Below are positions 33,946 to 42,518 of a DNA stretch of 64,000 nt, piece by piece. The translations under genes were made by a program, and so were the position numbers. Every line of letters starts with the position of its first letter. The stretch's first letter is position 1. The stretch covers positions 111,058-175,057 of the forward strand of contig NZ_JAHKPS010000022.1 of the NCBI RefSeq assembly GCF_018860565.1, in the 5' to 3' direction. Under the pieces are notes generated by a model. The model made no database searches, was not told the origin of the DNA, and saw only the letters and a program-made list of their open reading frames with translations. The DNA comes from Winogradskyella psychrotolerans. Lineage in GTDB: Bacteria; Bacteroidota; Bacteroidia; Flavobacteriales; Flavobacteriaceae.

Positions 33946-34629
33946 TTAATCGAATGTCATTGGTAATTTAAACTGCCCTTCAGTGATTTCTATAACATCA
34001 GTTGGATTTTCTGTATTATATAATTTTAAAGAGAAATTTCCTTCTAGCAACTGACTTATTTCTATGGTTTGTGCACCAAAAGTTACGTTAGTATTGGTAG
34101 AACTTGTAATTTCAAAATTACTTCCGCTTTGATCTCCACCTAAAGTTGAGTACCATTCTTCTACTGTAGAATCTGGAGAATAAGACACACTTACATCACC
34201 TGTAGAACCATTTACTACATTATCGCTTATAGCATAATCATAAGAACTTACAGGAAAAGCATCGTTGAACATTTGTGCTGCAGAATCTTCTGATCCACAC
34301 AAATACATACGAATGAAATCAAAACTCATATTTGGTCTTGCTTCATTATCAAAATTAGGATAAACACCTATAGCGTAATTTAACCCACCATTATCTGGAT
34401 AGTAAGCACAAGTCGTTGTAATTGAGTTTCCAGAGAACAACAATGAGTAATCTAATGTTGTTGCCGTTTCTTTTTGTCCGTATACAAATGGCTCGCCATT
34501 TATCTTTCCAGAAATGAAATATAAATAATCATCATTATTTACATCTGACTCTGAACTCGAATCGTCACTGCTACAAGCAGAAAACATAATAGTAGCTAAT
34601 AAAAGTGTTAAAATTGATAGTTTTTTCAA
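33946..34629 (-). CDS. hypothetical lipoprotein
   Basis: This 227-residue protein is not recognised. It has a lipobox (FSAC, about Cys19) followed by a Ser/Asp-rich linker (SSDDSSSESDVNNDD), a common exported-lipoprotein pattern in Bacteroidota. The rest is beta-rich, with two separated cysteines (in ITTCAYYP and MYLCGSE) that could form a disulfide. The gene stands alone, bounded by the terminator at 33894-33926 and a 177-bp gap before the M28 peptidase. A near match to the promoter octamer (TACTTTTA on the minus strand, about 34655-34662) lies upstream. Confidence 0.75.
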   Translation of the reverse strand: MKKLSILTLLLATIMFSACSSDDSSSESDVNNDDYLYFISGKINGEPFVYGQKETATTLDYSLLFSGNSITTTCAYYPDNGGLNYAIGVYPNFDNEARPNMSFDFIRMYLCGSEDSAAQMFNDAFPVSSYDYAISDNVVNGSTGDVSVSYSPDSTVEEWYSTLGGDQSGSNFEITSSTNTNVTFGAQTIEISQLLEGNFSLKLYNTENPTDVIEITEGQFKLPMTFD

Positions 34630-34806
34630 AGTAGAATTGTTTTTAGGTTAGGGGTAAAAGTACGCTATCTTTATTAAAAACCTAATTTATACTAAATTAA
34701 CTAATATTATACTCTCCTTTACTTTTGTGTATAATTTACAATTCTATCAATGCCGTATATATGGCATGATTAGAGTTATTAGTAAAACAAATACTTCGTA
34801 GGCCTC

Positions 34807-36051
34807 CTAAAACTGTACTTTAGTATCAATTGTTTCCTCTCCACGTTTTACCGTAATAGCAGCTTCATCTCCATTATCAAAAACAGATAAAGCACGCATA
34901 TAACTCATCATATCAGTAATAGTACTATCTCCTAGTTTAAGGACGACATCACCTTTTTGTAAACCAGCAGCAAATGCAGGTGTATCCTCTCGAGTGCCAT
35001 CTATTCGCATCCCTTTGCCGTCGTATAGGTAATCTGGTACAACTCCTAAACCTACTTTAAAACGTGGTGTTTCTTCACTTTCATTCTTTGTTTTTCGGAA
35101 CGCCAACTCTCCGTTATCATCTAAATCTGCTATAATATTGTAGATATAATCAGAAATTAAATTCATGCCTTCATAATTCAACTTTTCGGCATCATCACCT
35201 GGTTTGTGATAATCTTCATGTTGTCCTGTAAAAAAATGTAATACAGGAATATCAATTAAATAGAAAGACGTATGATCACTTGGACCTACTCCACTTTCGT
35301 TTTCAACCAATTTAAATTTATCATTATTAGATTTTAATGTTTGTTTAAACATAGGAGACGTTCCTGTACCGTAAACAGCCAAAGTACTATCGGCTTTCAT
35401 TCTGCCAACCATGTCCATATTTATCATGTAATTGATAGATGCTGCATCAATAGTTGGGTTTTTGGAAAAATAATTAGAGCCTAATAATCCCATTTCTTCA
35501 CCCGAAAATGCTAGAAACAAGTAGTTGTTTTTATCTTTAATTTCAGACTGGTCATTTTTTACTTTTAATCTACTCGCTAAATTTAGCATCACTGCTACTC
35601 CACTCGCATTATCATCTGCTCCATTATGTACGGCTTTATCTTCACCTCGATATAAAGAGCCTTCTCCTCCAAAACCTAGGTGGTCGTAATGTGCACCAAT
35701 AACCACTGTTGTTTTCGCATTGTTATCTATAAAGCCAACGACGTTGTGGCCCGTTATTGTACTGTCTGCATTTGTTGTAAATTCTACTTCGCTATGTGGA
35801 TCTGTTTTAGGCTTAAAAGAAAACGATTGTAAAAAACCATCTGTTCCTTTTGGCTGCACTCCAATTTCTTTAAAACGCTTAATAAGATATTCTGATGCTA
35901 AAACTTCTCCTTCTGTGCCTGTTTGACGACCTTCTAATTTATCATCAGCTAAAAATGTAACATCGTCTTTAATATTATTTTCAGCAACCTTAGGTTCGTT
36001 TTTACAGGATATAAATCCCGCTAATGCTAATAAAATTAGTGCTTTTTTCAT
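34807..36051 (-). CDS. M28 family zinc peptidase with C-terminal PDZ domain, lipoprotein
   Basis: The 414-residue protein has a lipobox (GFISC, about Cys16). The catalytic domain (about residues 30-315) shows the M28 pattern: GAHYDHLGFGGEG (first zinc His and Asp), NGADDNASGVAVML (bridging Asp), SGEEMGLLGS (catalytic Glu and zinc Glu), NMDMVGR (zinc Asp) and GPSDHTSFY with the last His. A PDZ domain follows (about 330-410, AAGLQKGDVVLKLGDSTITDMMSYMRAL). It is an exported aminopeptidase, probably periplasmic or surface-bound. It is divergent from the beta-propeller gene at 36203. Confidence 0.93.
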   Translation of the reverse strand: MKKALILLALAGFISCKNEPKVAENNIKDDVTFLADDKLEGRQTGTEGEVLASEYLIKRFKEIGVQPKGTDGFLQSFSFKPKTDPHSEVEFTTNADSTITGHNVVGFIDNNAKTTVVIGAHYDHLGFGGEGSLYRGEDKAVHNGADDNASGVAVMLNLASRLKVKNDQSEIKDKNNYLFLAFSGEEMGLLGSNYFSKNPTIDAASINYMINMDMVGRMKADSTLAVYGTGTSPMFKQTLKSNNDKFKLVENESGVGPSDHTSFYLIDIPVLHFFTGQHEDYHKPGDDAEKLNYEGMNLISDYIYNIIADLDDNGELAFRKTKNESEETPRFKVGLGVVPDYLYDGKGMRIDGTREDTPAFAAGLQKGDVVLKLGDSTITDMMSYMRALSVFDNGDEAAITVKRGEETIDTKVQF

Positions 36052-36151
36052 TTCGAAATATCGTTTTAATTGTCTTTAAAAATGTGTTTTATCATAAAAT
36101 ACAGGATTTATTAATCCGCAATATTTCGTGCTTTATTTCATCTTTAAATCT

Positions 36152-36159
36152 TACTTTTG
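36152..36159 (+). promoter_or_regulatory. candidate -7 element TACTTTTG upstream of the PD40 lipoprotein gene
   Basis: This is an exact TAnnTTTG match. The start site would be near 36164, leaving a leader of about 40 nt to the ATG at 36203. Confidence 0.5.
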
Positions 36160-36202
36160 CACAAAATTAGGCATTAAAAGTCACTTATTATAATTCTTTA
36201 TT

Positions 36203-37306
36203 ATGAACAGAATCGTCACAATTTTAATTCTACTCCTTACTCTTTCTTCTTGTAAAAATGAGACCAATACAACAACCGAAGCGACTTCTGGTGCTACTAA
36301 AACATACGATTCTTTAATCTATCCTGAAGAAACCCATTTTAAGTCTTTAAGACAGGTGACTTATGGTGGAGATAATGCTGAAGCGTATTGGAGTTTTGAC
36401 GATAAACAACTCGTGTTTCAATCTAATAATACCAAATGGGGAGTTGAATGTGACCAAATGTTTATCATGGATGCCAACCAAACGTTTACAGATAGTATTG
36501 CTCCTCCTATGGTAAGTACAGGAAAAGGAAGAACTACTTGTTCTTATTTTATGCCAGATAACAAGCATATTATTTATGCTTCTACGCATCTTGGAGATGA
36601 AGCATGTCCTGAAACTCCACTAAGAAAAAATGGAAAATACATTTGGCCTATTTACGATAGCTACGATATTTTTGTAGCCGACTTAGAAGGTAATATTGTA
36701 AAACAATTAACTAACGAAGTAGGTTACGATGCCGAACCAACCGTATCTCCAAAAGGTGATAAGATTGTGTTTACGTCTACACGAAGTGGCGATTTAGAAT
36801 TATATACCATGAATATTGATGGTAGCGATGTAAAACAAATTACTAACGAATTAGGTTACGATGGTGGAGCCTTCTTTTCTCCAGATGGTACAAAATTAAT
36901 CTTCCGTTCTTCGCGTCCTAAAACGGAAGAAGAAATTAAAAACTATAAAGATTTATTGGCTGAAGGTTTAGTTGAACCAACCGATATGGAATTGTATATC
37001 TGTAATGCAGATGGCTCTGATTTACGCCAATTAACAGATTTAGGTAACGCCAATTGGAGTCCGTTTTTTCACCCTTCTGGTGAGAAAGTATTGTTCTCTT
37101 CTAATTTTGAATCTGAACGTGGATTTCCTTTCAATTTGTATTTAATTGATATTGATGGCAAGAATTTAAAGCGTGTTACACACAGTGAAACCTTTGATGC
37201 GTTTCCAGTATTTTCTAATGATGGGAAATACTTAGTATTTTCTTCTAATAGAAATAATGGAGGTGGTAGAGACACCAACTTGTTTATTGCAGAATGGCAA
37301 GATTAA
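36203..37306 (+). CDS. TolB-like PD40 beta-propeller lipoprotein
   Basis: This 367-residue protein has a lipobox (LSSC, about Cys17) and repeated PD40/WD40-like blades: AYWSFDDKQLVFQSN, CSYFMPDNKHIIYAS, AEPTVSPKGDKIVFTS, GGAFFSPDGTKLIFRS, WSPFFHPSGEKVLFSS and AFPVFSNDGKYLVFSS. Six such blades fit a six-bladed propeller like that of TolB, but the TolB N-terminal domain is missing. It is probably a periplasmic or surface binding protein; S9-peptidase propellers also look like this, but no peptidase domain follows. Its stop codon overlaps the stop of the convergent TonB-dependent receptor gene by 3 bp. Confidence 0.85.
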   Translation: MNRIVTILILLLTLSSCKNETNTTTEATSGATKTYDSLIYPEETHFKSLRQVTYGGDNAEAYWSFDDKQLVFQSNNTKWGVECDQMFIMDANQTFTDSIAPPMVSTGKGRTTCSYFMPDNKHIIYASTHLGDEACPETPLRKNGKYIWPIYDSYDIFVADLEGNIVKQLTNEVGYDAEPTVSPKGDKIVFTSTRSGDLELYTMNIDGSDVKQITNELGYDGGAFFSPDGTKLIFRSSRPKTEEEIKNYKDLLAEGLVEPTDMELYICNADGSDLRQLTDLGNANWSPFFHPSGEKVLFSSNFESERGFPFNLYLIDIDGKNLKRVTHSETFDAFPVFSNDGKYLVFSSNRNNGGGRDTNLFIAEWQD

Positions 37307-39729
37307 TTTAAATCTTTAAGTCGCTTACGTTCGTCTAGTTCTTCTTGATCTGGATCTGGTTCATTGGTCTTTAATTTCGTATTTCCAAAATTATAACGGA
37401 AACCTAATTTAATATACCTATTATCATAATCAACAAAACTAGAGTTCAATTGGTTGAGATAATCTGTTGACGTTTCTTGGTCTTGTAGATTGAAAAAATC
37501 TTCTACAGACAATGAGATAACTCCCCTTTTCTTTAAAATAGATTTTGAAACACTTAACTCAGAAACTAAACGATCTTCAACAGATTGGAATTGTTGCAAG
37601 TTTTTACCTACCCAAGTAAAGGTTAAACTCGCATTTAAACTCTGGTCTTTTAAAAAAGAGAAACTATTGTGTAAAATACTGTAATTAGACCATTGCTCTT
37701 GTTTTACAAAATCGTCTCCAAAATTTGCTTCTTCAGAAATATTATAAAAAGAGGTTACAAAATAGAGGTTCCAAGTACTAGTTGGATAATGGTCAAAAAC
37801 AAAATCAAATCCATATTCTACTTTTTTATCTAGGTTTATGGGAGTAAAAGCAATTTCATTGGTTTGGTTATTTTGACGAGGTAGCTCTACAATATCACCA
37901 TCGTAATTCATATAATAAGCTTCAACAGTAAAATGCTCTAAAAAATTAGTCCCTATTTTATAATGATCTCTATAGGTTGGTACTAAATTAGGATTACCCA
38001 ATACAACGGTATTCTCGTTTAAGAAAAATGTAAACGGATTTAAATCTGTATAACTTGGCCTTGTTATACTACGTTTGTACGTTGCATATACACTAGTTTC
38101 TTCTAAAATTTGATGAGATAAACTTACGTTAGGAAACCAATCTAAATAATCTTGCGTATTGGTTTCACCCAATGTAAGCGACTCGCCTTCAATATAACTT
38201 TGTTCTACTCTAAGACCAAGACTTAATTCCCATTTATTCCAAGATTTTATATAATTGGAATAGGCAGCAAATACCTTTTCATCATAGGTAAAAGCATCTG
38301 TATTATTAACATCTATGACTTCTGAGTTTCCTACTATATCCAATTTTGTTATGTCGCTGTCTGTATTTACATTAGAGTATTTTACTCCTGCATCAAAACT
38401 AGAAGTCTCATTAATTGGTAAACTGTAATCTATTTTTCCTGTTATAATATTGGTGTTCTGACTAGCTGTTGAATTAAACTCCGAAGTACTTTCAAATATA
38501 TTATTAACATCAAAATAATTAGTGAGTACATTTTGGTCGCGCTCATAATCGTAAATGGTATAATGCGCATTAAATGTTAAGTAAGCACTATTCTCAAAAG
38601 CGTGGCTAAAGATTACATCTGTACCAATGTTATACTTATTATCTCTAGATAAATTATCTGAGGTAAAGCGTTTTTTATAAACAAAGTCTTCGTCTGTAAT
38701 AGTAGTCTTATTTCTTATTTGATATTTAAAATACGGTGTATATAAACCTGTACTTGTAAGACTCAAGGTGTTTTTATCGTCTATGTAATAATCGAAATTA
38801 AGGTTAAGGTTATGTGTTTGAGACCATGTGTTTCTATTAATATTAGAGGTCCATATTTCTTCAATTTCATTTAAATTATCTAAAAAATTAACCGTATCAT
38901 CTTGATCTCTATTAATTTTGTTTTGAGAATAACTATAGTTTAAATTAAGATTGATTTTGTTGTTTTTAAAATAATGACTCGTTCCTGCGTTATACCGTGG
39001 AAAAACACCTTGTGTATAATTTGCTAACACACTTCCTCTATAGCCTGTTGCCAAGTTTTTACTCATTATAATATTAATTACAGAACCAGAATCTGCATCG
39101 TAACTTGCTGGCGGATTTGTAATCACCTCAACCGACTTTATGCTATTTGCTGGTGCACTTTCAAGGAGTTGTATTAATTCTTCTGAAGTCAATTGTACTT
39201 TACGGTTGTTTATATAAACTGTTGCAGGAGAACTTTTAATATTAATACTACCTTCAGATACAATTATTCCTGGCGTACTTTTTAAAACACCAAGCGTAGA
39301 ACCTTCACTTAATGCCGTGTTTTCGACATTAAAAATTAAGCGGTCTGGTTTGCGTGTAATCGTTGGTTTTTTAGCAATTATGGTAACTTCTTCTAAATTT
39401 TCGGGAATTTCAATAAGTTGAATTTTCTTTAAATCTAAATGGCCTCTTAAAATGATTCGTTGTGTAAAATCTTCAAAACCAATAAAGCTAATTTTAATGA
39501 CATATGTATCTGAAACAAGGTTTTCAATCTTAAAATGTCCAATATCGTCAGTTGATGTTCCTTTTAAAAAAGTGCTACCATCTTCAGCTAAAACTACCAC
39601 ATTTGCCAAGGCAATAGGATTATTATTAAAATCTACAACCGCTCCCGAAATTGAAAAATCTTGTGCATAAGCCATAAAACATAGTGTATAAAGAAATACA
39701 CTTAAATAATAACGTAGGCGAACAATCAT
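37303..39729 (-). CDS. TonB-dependent receptor (outer-membrane beta-barrel family)
   Basis: The 808-residue protein has a signal peptide ending near AYAQ (residue 22), a carboxypeptidase-regulatory-like domain (SGAVVDFNNNPIALANVVVL, about 28-110), a plug-like region (STPGIIVSEGSINIKSSPATVYINN, VEVITNPPASYDADSGSVINI; about 145-230) and a long barrel (240-790) ending YIKLGFRYNFG with a short charged tail. The pattern matches the OMP_b-brl_3 receptors of Bacteroidota rather than SusC, and no SusD follows. The ligand is unknown. A GC-rich hairpin lies in its leader (39773-39793). The last codons overlap those of the gene on the other strand. Confidence 0.9.
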   Translation of the reverse strand: MIVRLRYYLSVFLYTLCFMAYAQDFSISGAVVDFNNNPIALANVVVLAEDGSTFLKGTSTDDIGHFKIENLVSDTYVIKISFIGFEDFTQRIILRGHLDLKKIQLIEIPENLEEVTIIAKKPTITRKPDRLIFNVENTALSEGSTLGVLKSTPGIIVSEGSINIKSSPATVYINNRKVQLTSEELIQLLESAPANSIKSVEVITNPPASYDADSGSVINIIMSKNLATGYRGSVLANYTQGVFPRYNAGTSHYFKNNKINLNLNYSYSQNKINRDQDDTVNFLDNLNEIEEIWTSNINRNTWSQTHNLNLNFDYYIDDKNTLSLTSTGLYTPYFKYQIRNKTTITDEDFVYKKRFTSDNLSRDNKYNIGTDVIFSHAFENSAYLTFNAHYTIYDYERDQNVLTNYFDVNNIFESTSEFNSTASQNTNIITGKIDYSLPINETSSFDAGVKYSNVNTDSDITKLDIVGNSEVIDVNNTDAFTYDEKVFAAYSNYIKSWNKWELSLGLRVEQSYIEGESLTLGETNTQDYLDWFPNVSLSHQILEETSVYATYKRSITRPSYTDLNPFTFFLNENTVVLGNPNLVPTYRDHYKIGTNFLEHFTVEAYYMNYDGDIVELPRQNNQTNEIAFTPINLDKKVEYGFDFVFDHYPTSTWNLYFVTSFYNISEEANFGDDFVKQEQWSNYSILHNSFSFLKDQSLNASLTFTWVGKNLQQFQSVEDRLVSELSVSKSILKKRGVISLSVEDFFNLQDQETSTDYLNQLNSSFVDYDNRYIKLGFRYNFGNTKLKTNEPDPDQEELDERKRLKDLN

Positions 39730-40037
39730 GAAATAGGTTTATCTTGCAATATATAAATTGTTTTTCACTTTTGATTGCGGTTTTTCCGCAATCGAGCAAC
39801 CTTTTCTCTTATTTTACAACTGTTTTTATTCTGGTTTTTGATGTCACAAAGCGCAAGAAAGCGATTATATTTCTTCAGTAAAATCTTAATTTTTTAAACT
39901 TAAAAAGTATAAAATTCAGCTTCACTTCAGTAATCACTTCGCTAGCCCATAGAATTTATTTAATTTGAAAACTTACAAAATTCAAATGAAAAAATTCATG
40001 TACTTTTGCCAATTAGTTATTGCCTTAGAAAAGAGAC
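39730..40037. other. 308-bp divergent intergenic region (TonB receptor / lepA)
   Basis: It holds a perfect 8-bp hairpin (GATTGCGG 39773-39780, CCGCAATC 39786-39793, loop TTTTT) in the presumed leader of the minus-strand receptor gene. It also holds a -7 type octamer for lepA at 40001-40008. Nothing coding is seen. Confidence 0.6.
40001..40008 (+). promoter_or_regulatory. candidate -7 element TACTTTTG of lepA
   Basis: This is an exact TAnnTTTG match, giving a start near 40013 and a leader of about 25 nt to the lepA ATG at 40038. No -33 TTTG lies at the usual distance. Confidence 0.5.
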
Positions 40038-41834
40038 ATGAAAAACATTCGTAATTTTTGCATTATTGCACATATTGACCACGGAAAAAGTACACTAGCA
40101 GATCGCTTACTTGATGTTACAGGTTCTGTAACCGCTCGAGAACAACAAGCCCAACTTTTAGATAGTATGGACTTGGAACGCGAACGCGGTATTACCATCA
40201 AATCACACGCCATACAAATGGATTACGTATATGAAGGTGAAAAATATGTGCTCAATCTTATTGACACTCCTGGCCATGTAGATTTTTCTTACGAAGTTTC
40301 TAGATCTATTGCTGCATGTGAAGGTGCTTTGTTAATTGTAGATGCTGCGCAAAGCATACAAGCACAAACTATTTCTAATTTATATTTAGCTTTAGAGAAT
40401 GATTTAGAAATTATTCCAGTCTTAAATAAAGTAGATTTACCAAGTGCAAATCCTGAAGAAGTTACTGATGATATTGTTGATCTTTTAGGTTGTGATCCAG
40501 AAGAAGTAATCCATGCTAGTGGAAAAACAGGTTTTGGTGTCGAGAACATTTTAAAAGCAATTATTGAACGTATTCCTGCTCCAAAAGGCAATGTAGACGA
40601 ACCGCTTCAAGCCTTAATTTTTGATTCTGTTTACAACACATTTAGAGGTATTGAAACCTATTTTAGAGTGTTTAATGGTGAAATTAAAAAAGGACAAAAA
40701 ATTAAATTCGTTGCCACAGATAAAGAATATTATGCAGATGAAGTTGGTACTTTAAAATTAAACCAAGTCCCAAAACAAAGTGTAAAAGCGGGTGATGTTG
40801 GCTATTTAATTACAGGAATAAAAACCGCAAAAGAAGTAAAAGTTGGTGATACTATTACGGATTTTAATAATCCAACAACCAATATTATTGAAGGTTTTGA
40901 AGACGTAAAACCAATGGTTTTTGCAGGTATATATCCTGTAGATACAGAAGATTACGAAGAGTTGAGAAACTCTATGGAAAAACTACAGCTTAATGATGCT
41001 TCCTTAGTGTTTCAACCAGAAAGTTCTGCTGCTTTAGGCTTTGGTTTCCGTTGTGGCTTTTTAGGCATGTTACACATGGAAATTATACAAGAACGTTTAG
41101 AGCGTGAATTTGATATGACTGTAATTACTACAGTTCCTAACGTATCTTATCATGCCTATACAAACAAAAATCCTGATGAGGCTTTTATTGTTAACAATCC
41201 TAGTGACTTACCAGAACCAACAACTGTAAATCGTGTTGAAGAACCTTTTATTAAGGCAACAATTATTACCAAATCTGATTTTGTTGGTAATGTAATGAGC
41301 TTGTGTATTGAAAAACGTGGTATGATTATTAACCAAACTTATTTGACAACAGAACGTGTTGAGTTAATTTTTGAAATGCCATTAGCAGAGATTGTTTTCG
41401 ATTTTTATGATCGTTTAAAAACGGTTTCTAAAGGTTATGCTTCTTTTGATTACCATCCAATTGGTATGAAGGTTTCTAAATTAGTAAGATTAGACGTCTT
41501 ATTAAATGCACAACCTGTTGATGCCCTTTCGGCTTTGATACATGCAGATAACGCGCATAACATTGGTAAAAAGATGTGTGAAAAGTTAAAAGAATTAATA
41601 CCAAGACAACAATTTGATATTCCTATACAAGCTGCTATTGGTGCAAAGATTATTGCTAGAGAAACTGTAAAAGCATTGCGTAAAGATGTTACCGCAAAAT
41701 GTTATGGTGGTGATATTTCCCGTAAACGTAAGCTGTTAGAAAAGCAGAAAAAAGGTAAGAAACGTATGAGACAGGTAGGTAATGTAGAAATACCTCAACA
41801 AGCATTTATGGCTGTCTTGAAATTGAATGATTAA
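40038..41834 (+). CDS. lepA: elongation factor 4 (LepA)
   Basis: This is the full 598-residue translational GTPase. The G1 loop is [15 protein letters not shown] (residues 10-24), the switch I region is [14 protein letters not shown]3 is [12 protein letters not shown], and G4 is [11 protein letters not shown]. Domains II-V follow, and the LepA-specific C-terminal domain ends with [33 protein letters not shown]. The length and C-terminal block separate it from EF-G. LepA acts on ribosomes under stress and in 30S assembly. It stands alone, with its own promoter candidate and a terminator after the stop. Confidence 0.98.
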   Translation: MKNIRNFCIIAHIDHGKSTLADRLLDVTGSVTAREQQAQLLDSMDLERERGITIKSHAIQMDYVYEGEKYVLNLIDTPGHVDFSYEVSRSIAACEGALLIVDAAQSIQAQTISNLYLALENDLEIIPVLNKVDLPSANPEEVTDDIVDLLGCDPEEVIHASGKTGFGVENILKAIIERIPAPKGNVDEPLQALIFDSVYNTFRGIETYFRVFNGEIKKGQKIKFVATDKEYYADEVGTLKLNQVPKQSVKAGDVGYLITGIKTAKEVKVGDTITDFNNPTTNIIEGFEDVKPMVFAGIYPVDTEDYEELRNSMEKLQLNDASLVFQPESSAALGFGFRCGFLGMLHMEIIQERLEREFDMTVITTVPNVSYHAYTNKNPDEAFIVNNPSDLPEPTTVNRVEEPFIKATIITKSDFVGNVMSLCIEKRGMIINQTYLTTERVELIFEMPLAEIVFDFYDRLKTVSKGYASFDYHPIGMKVSKLVRLDVLLNAQPVDALSALIHADNAHNIGKKMCEKLKELIPRQQFDIPIQAAIGAKIIARETVKALRKDVTAKCYGGDISRKRKLLEKQKKGKKRMRQVGNVEIPQQAFMAVLKLND

Positions 41835-41850
41835 TTAGATTATAAGCATA

Positions 41851-41886
41851 AAAAAAAACAGAAGCCATTAGCCTCTGTTTTTTTTT
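41851..41886. terminator. terminator after lepA
   Basis: An A-run plus CAGA (41859-41862) pairs with TCTG plus a T-run (41874-41886). It lies between lepA and the convergent small lipoprotein gene (stop at 41902) and can serve both. Confidence 0.75.
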
Positions 41887-41901
41887 ATAAATAACTAATT
41901 A

Positions 41902-42165
41902 TTAGTTACATGTAGCTCCTCCTGCTTCAAATCCAGCTATAATATCTGCAAAGGTAGTACCTTCAGGTATGTCTTCAGTCACTTCTTGACCAGCTACAGT
42001 TGTTGTGTAAGTACCATCACCATTATCGCATAGTTCAGTAACTATCGTAAAAATGTCACAAGTTTGACAACCTCCATCATCGTCTCCTCCATTATCATCA
42101 TCACTAGAACATGATGTGAATCCGATAGCAGCAATTACAGCAAAAGATAAAATAAATTTTTTCAT
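41902..42165 (-). CDS. small Cys- and Asp-rich lipoprotein
   Basis: This 87-residue protein is not recognised. It has a lipobox (GFTSC, Cys19), an Asp/Gly-rich linker (SSDDDNGGDDDGG) and a mature part of about 55 residues with four cysteines, including a CQTC pair, then TELC and a C-terminal ATCN. The spacing suggests two disulfides or a metal site. It has a promoter octamer at 42224-42231 and a terminator of its own, so it is a genuine small gene rather than a fragment. Confidence 0.75.
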   Translation of the reverse strand: MKKFILSFAVIAAIGFTSCSSDDDNGGDDDGGCQTCDIFTIVTELCDNGDGTYTTTVAGQEVTEDIPEGTTFADIIAGFEAGGATCN

Positions 42166-42518
42166 AATTAAGATTTGATTTTTGTTAAAATTTTTAACAA
42201 ATATGCACTATTTAAAATATAAACAAAAGTAATTGACAAGTATTTTCAGACCTCCTATAATTGCAATTCCCTATATACTATAAAGTTACACCTACTAAAG
42301 CAGTGGAAAACAACTATATAAAGGTTTTATCGCAGTTTAAAAAAATTCAAAAAAAATGTTAAAAAACGAATATAATTTCAATAAATACGATCTATTATAG
42401 ATAAAAATACAAAATAGATTCTGCCTAAACAACCGATACAACTGGTATACTAAAATATCTAAATCGCTTTTAAAAACGCTATTAGCAGGCTATCTTAATT
42501 TATCTATAAGAGCCTTAA
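42166..42518. other. 353-bp gap between two minus-strand genes
   Basis: The only signal I can support is TACTTTTG read on the minus strand at 42224-42231, a -7 element for the small lipoprotein with a leader of about 55 nt. The rest is AT-rich and without an open frame or clear hairpin. Confidence 0.5.
42224..42231 (-). promoter_or_regulatory. candidate -7 element TACTTTTG of the small lipoprotein gene
   Basis: This is an exact TAnnTTTG match on the minus strand, 58 bp before the ATG at 42165. Confidence 0.45.
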
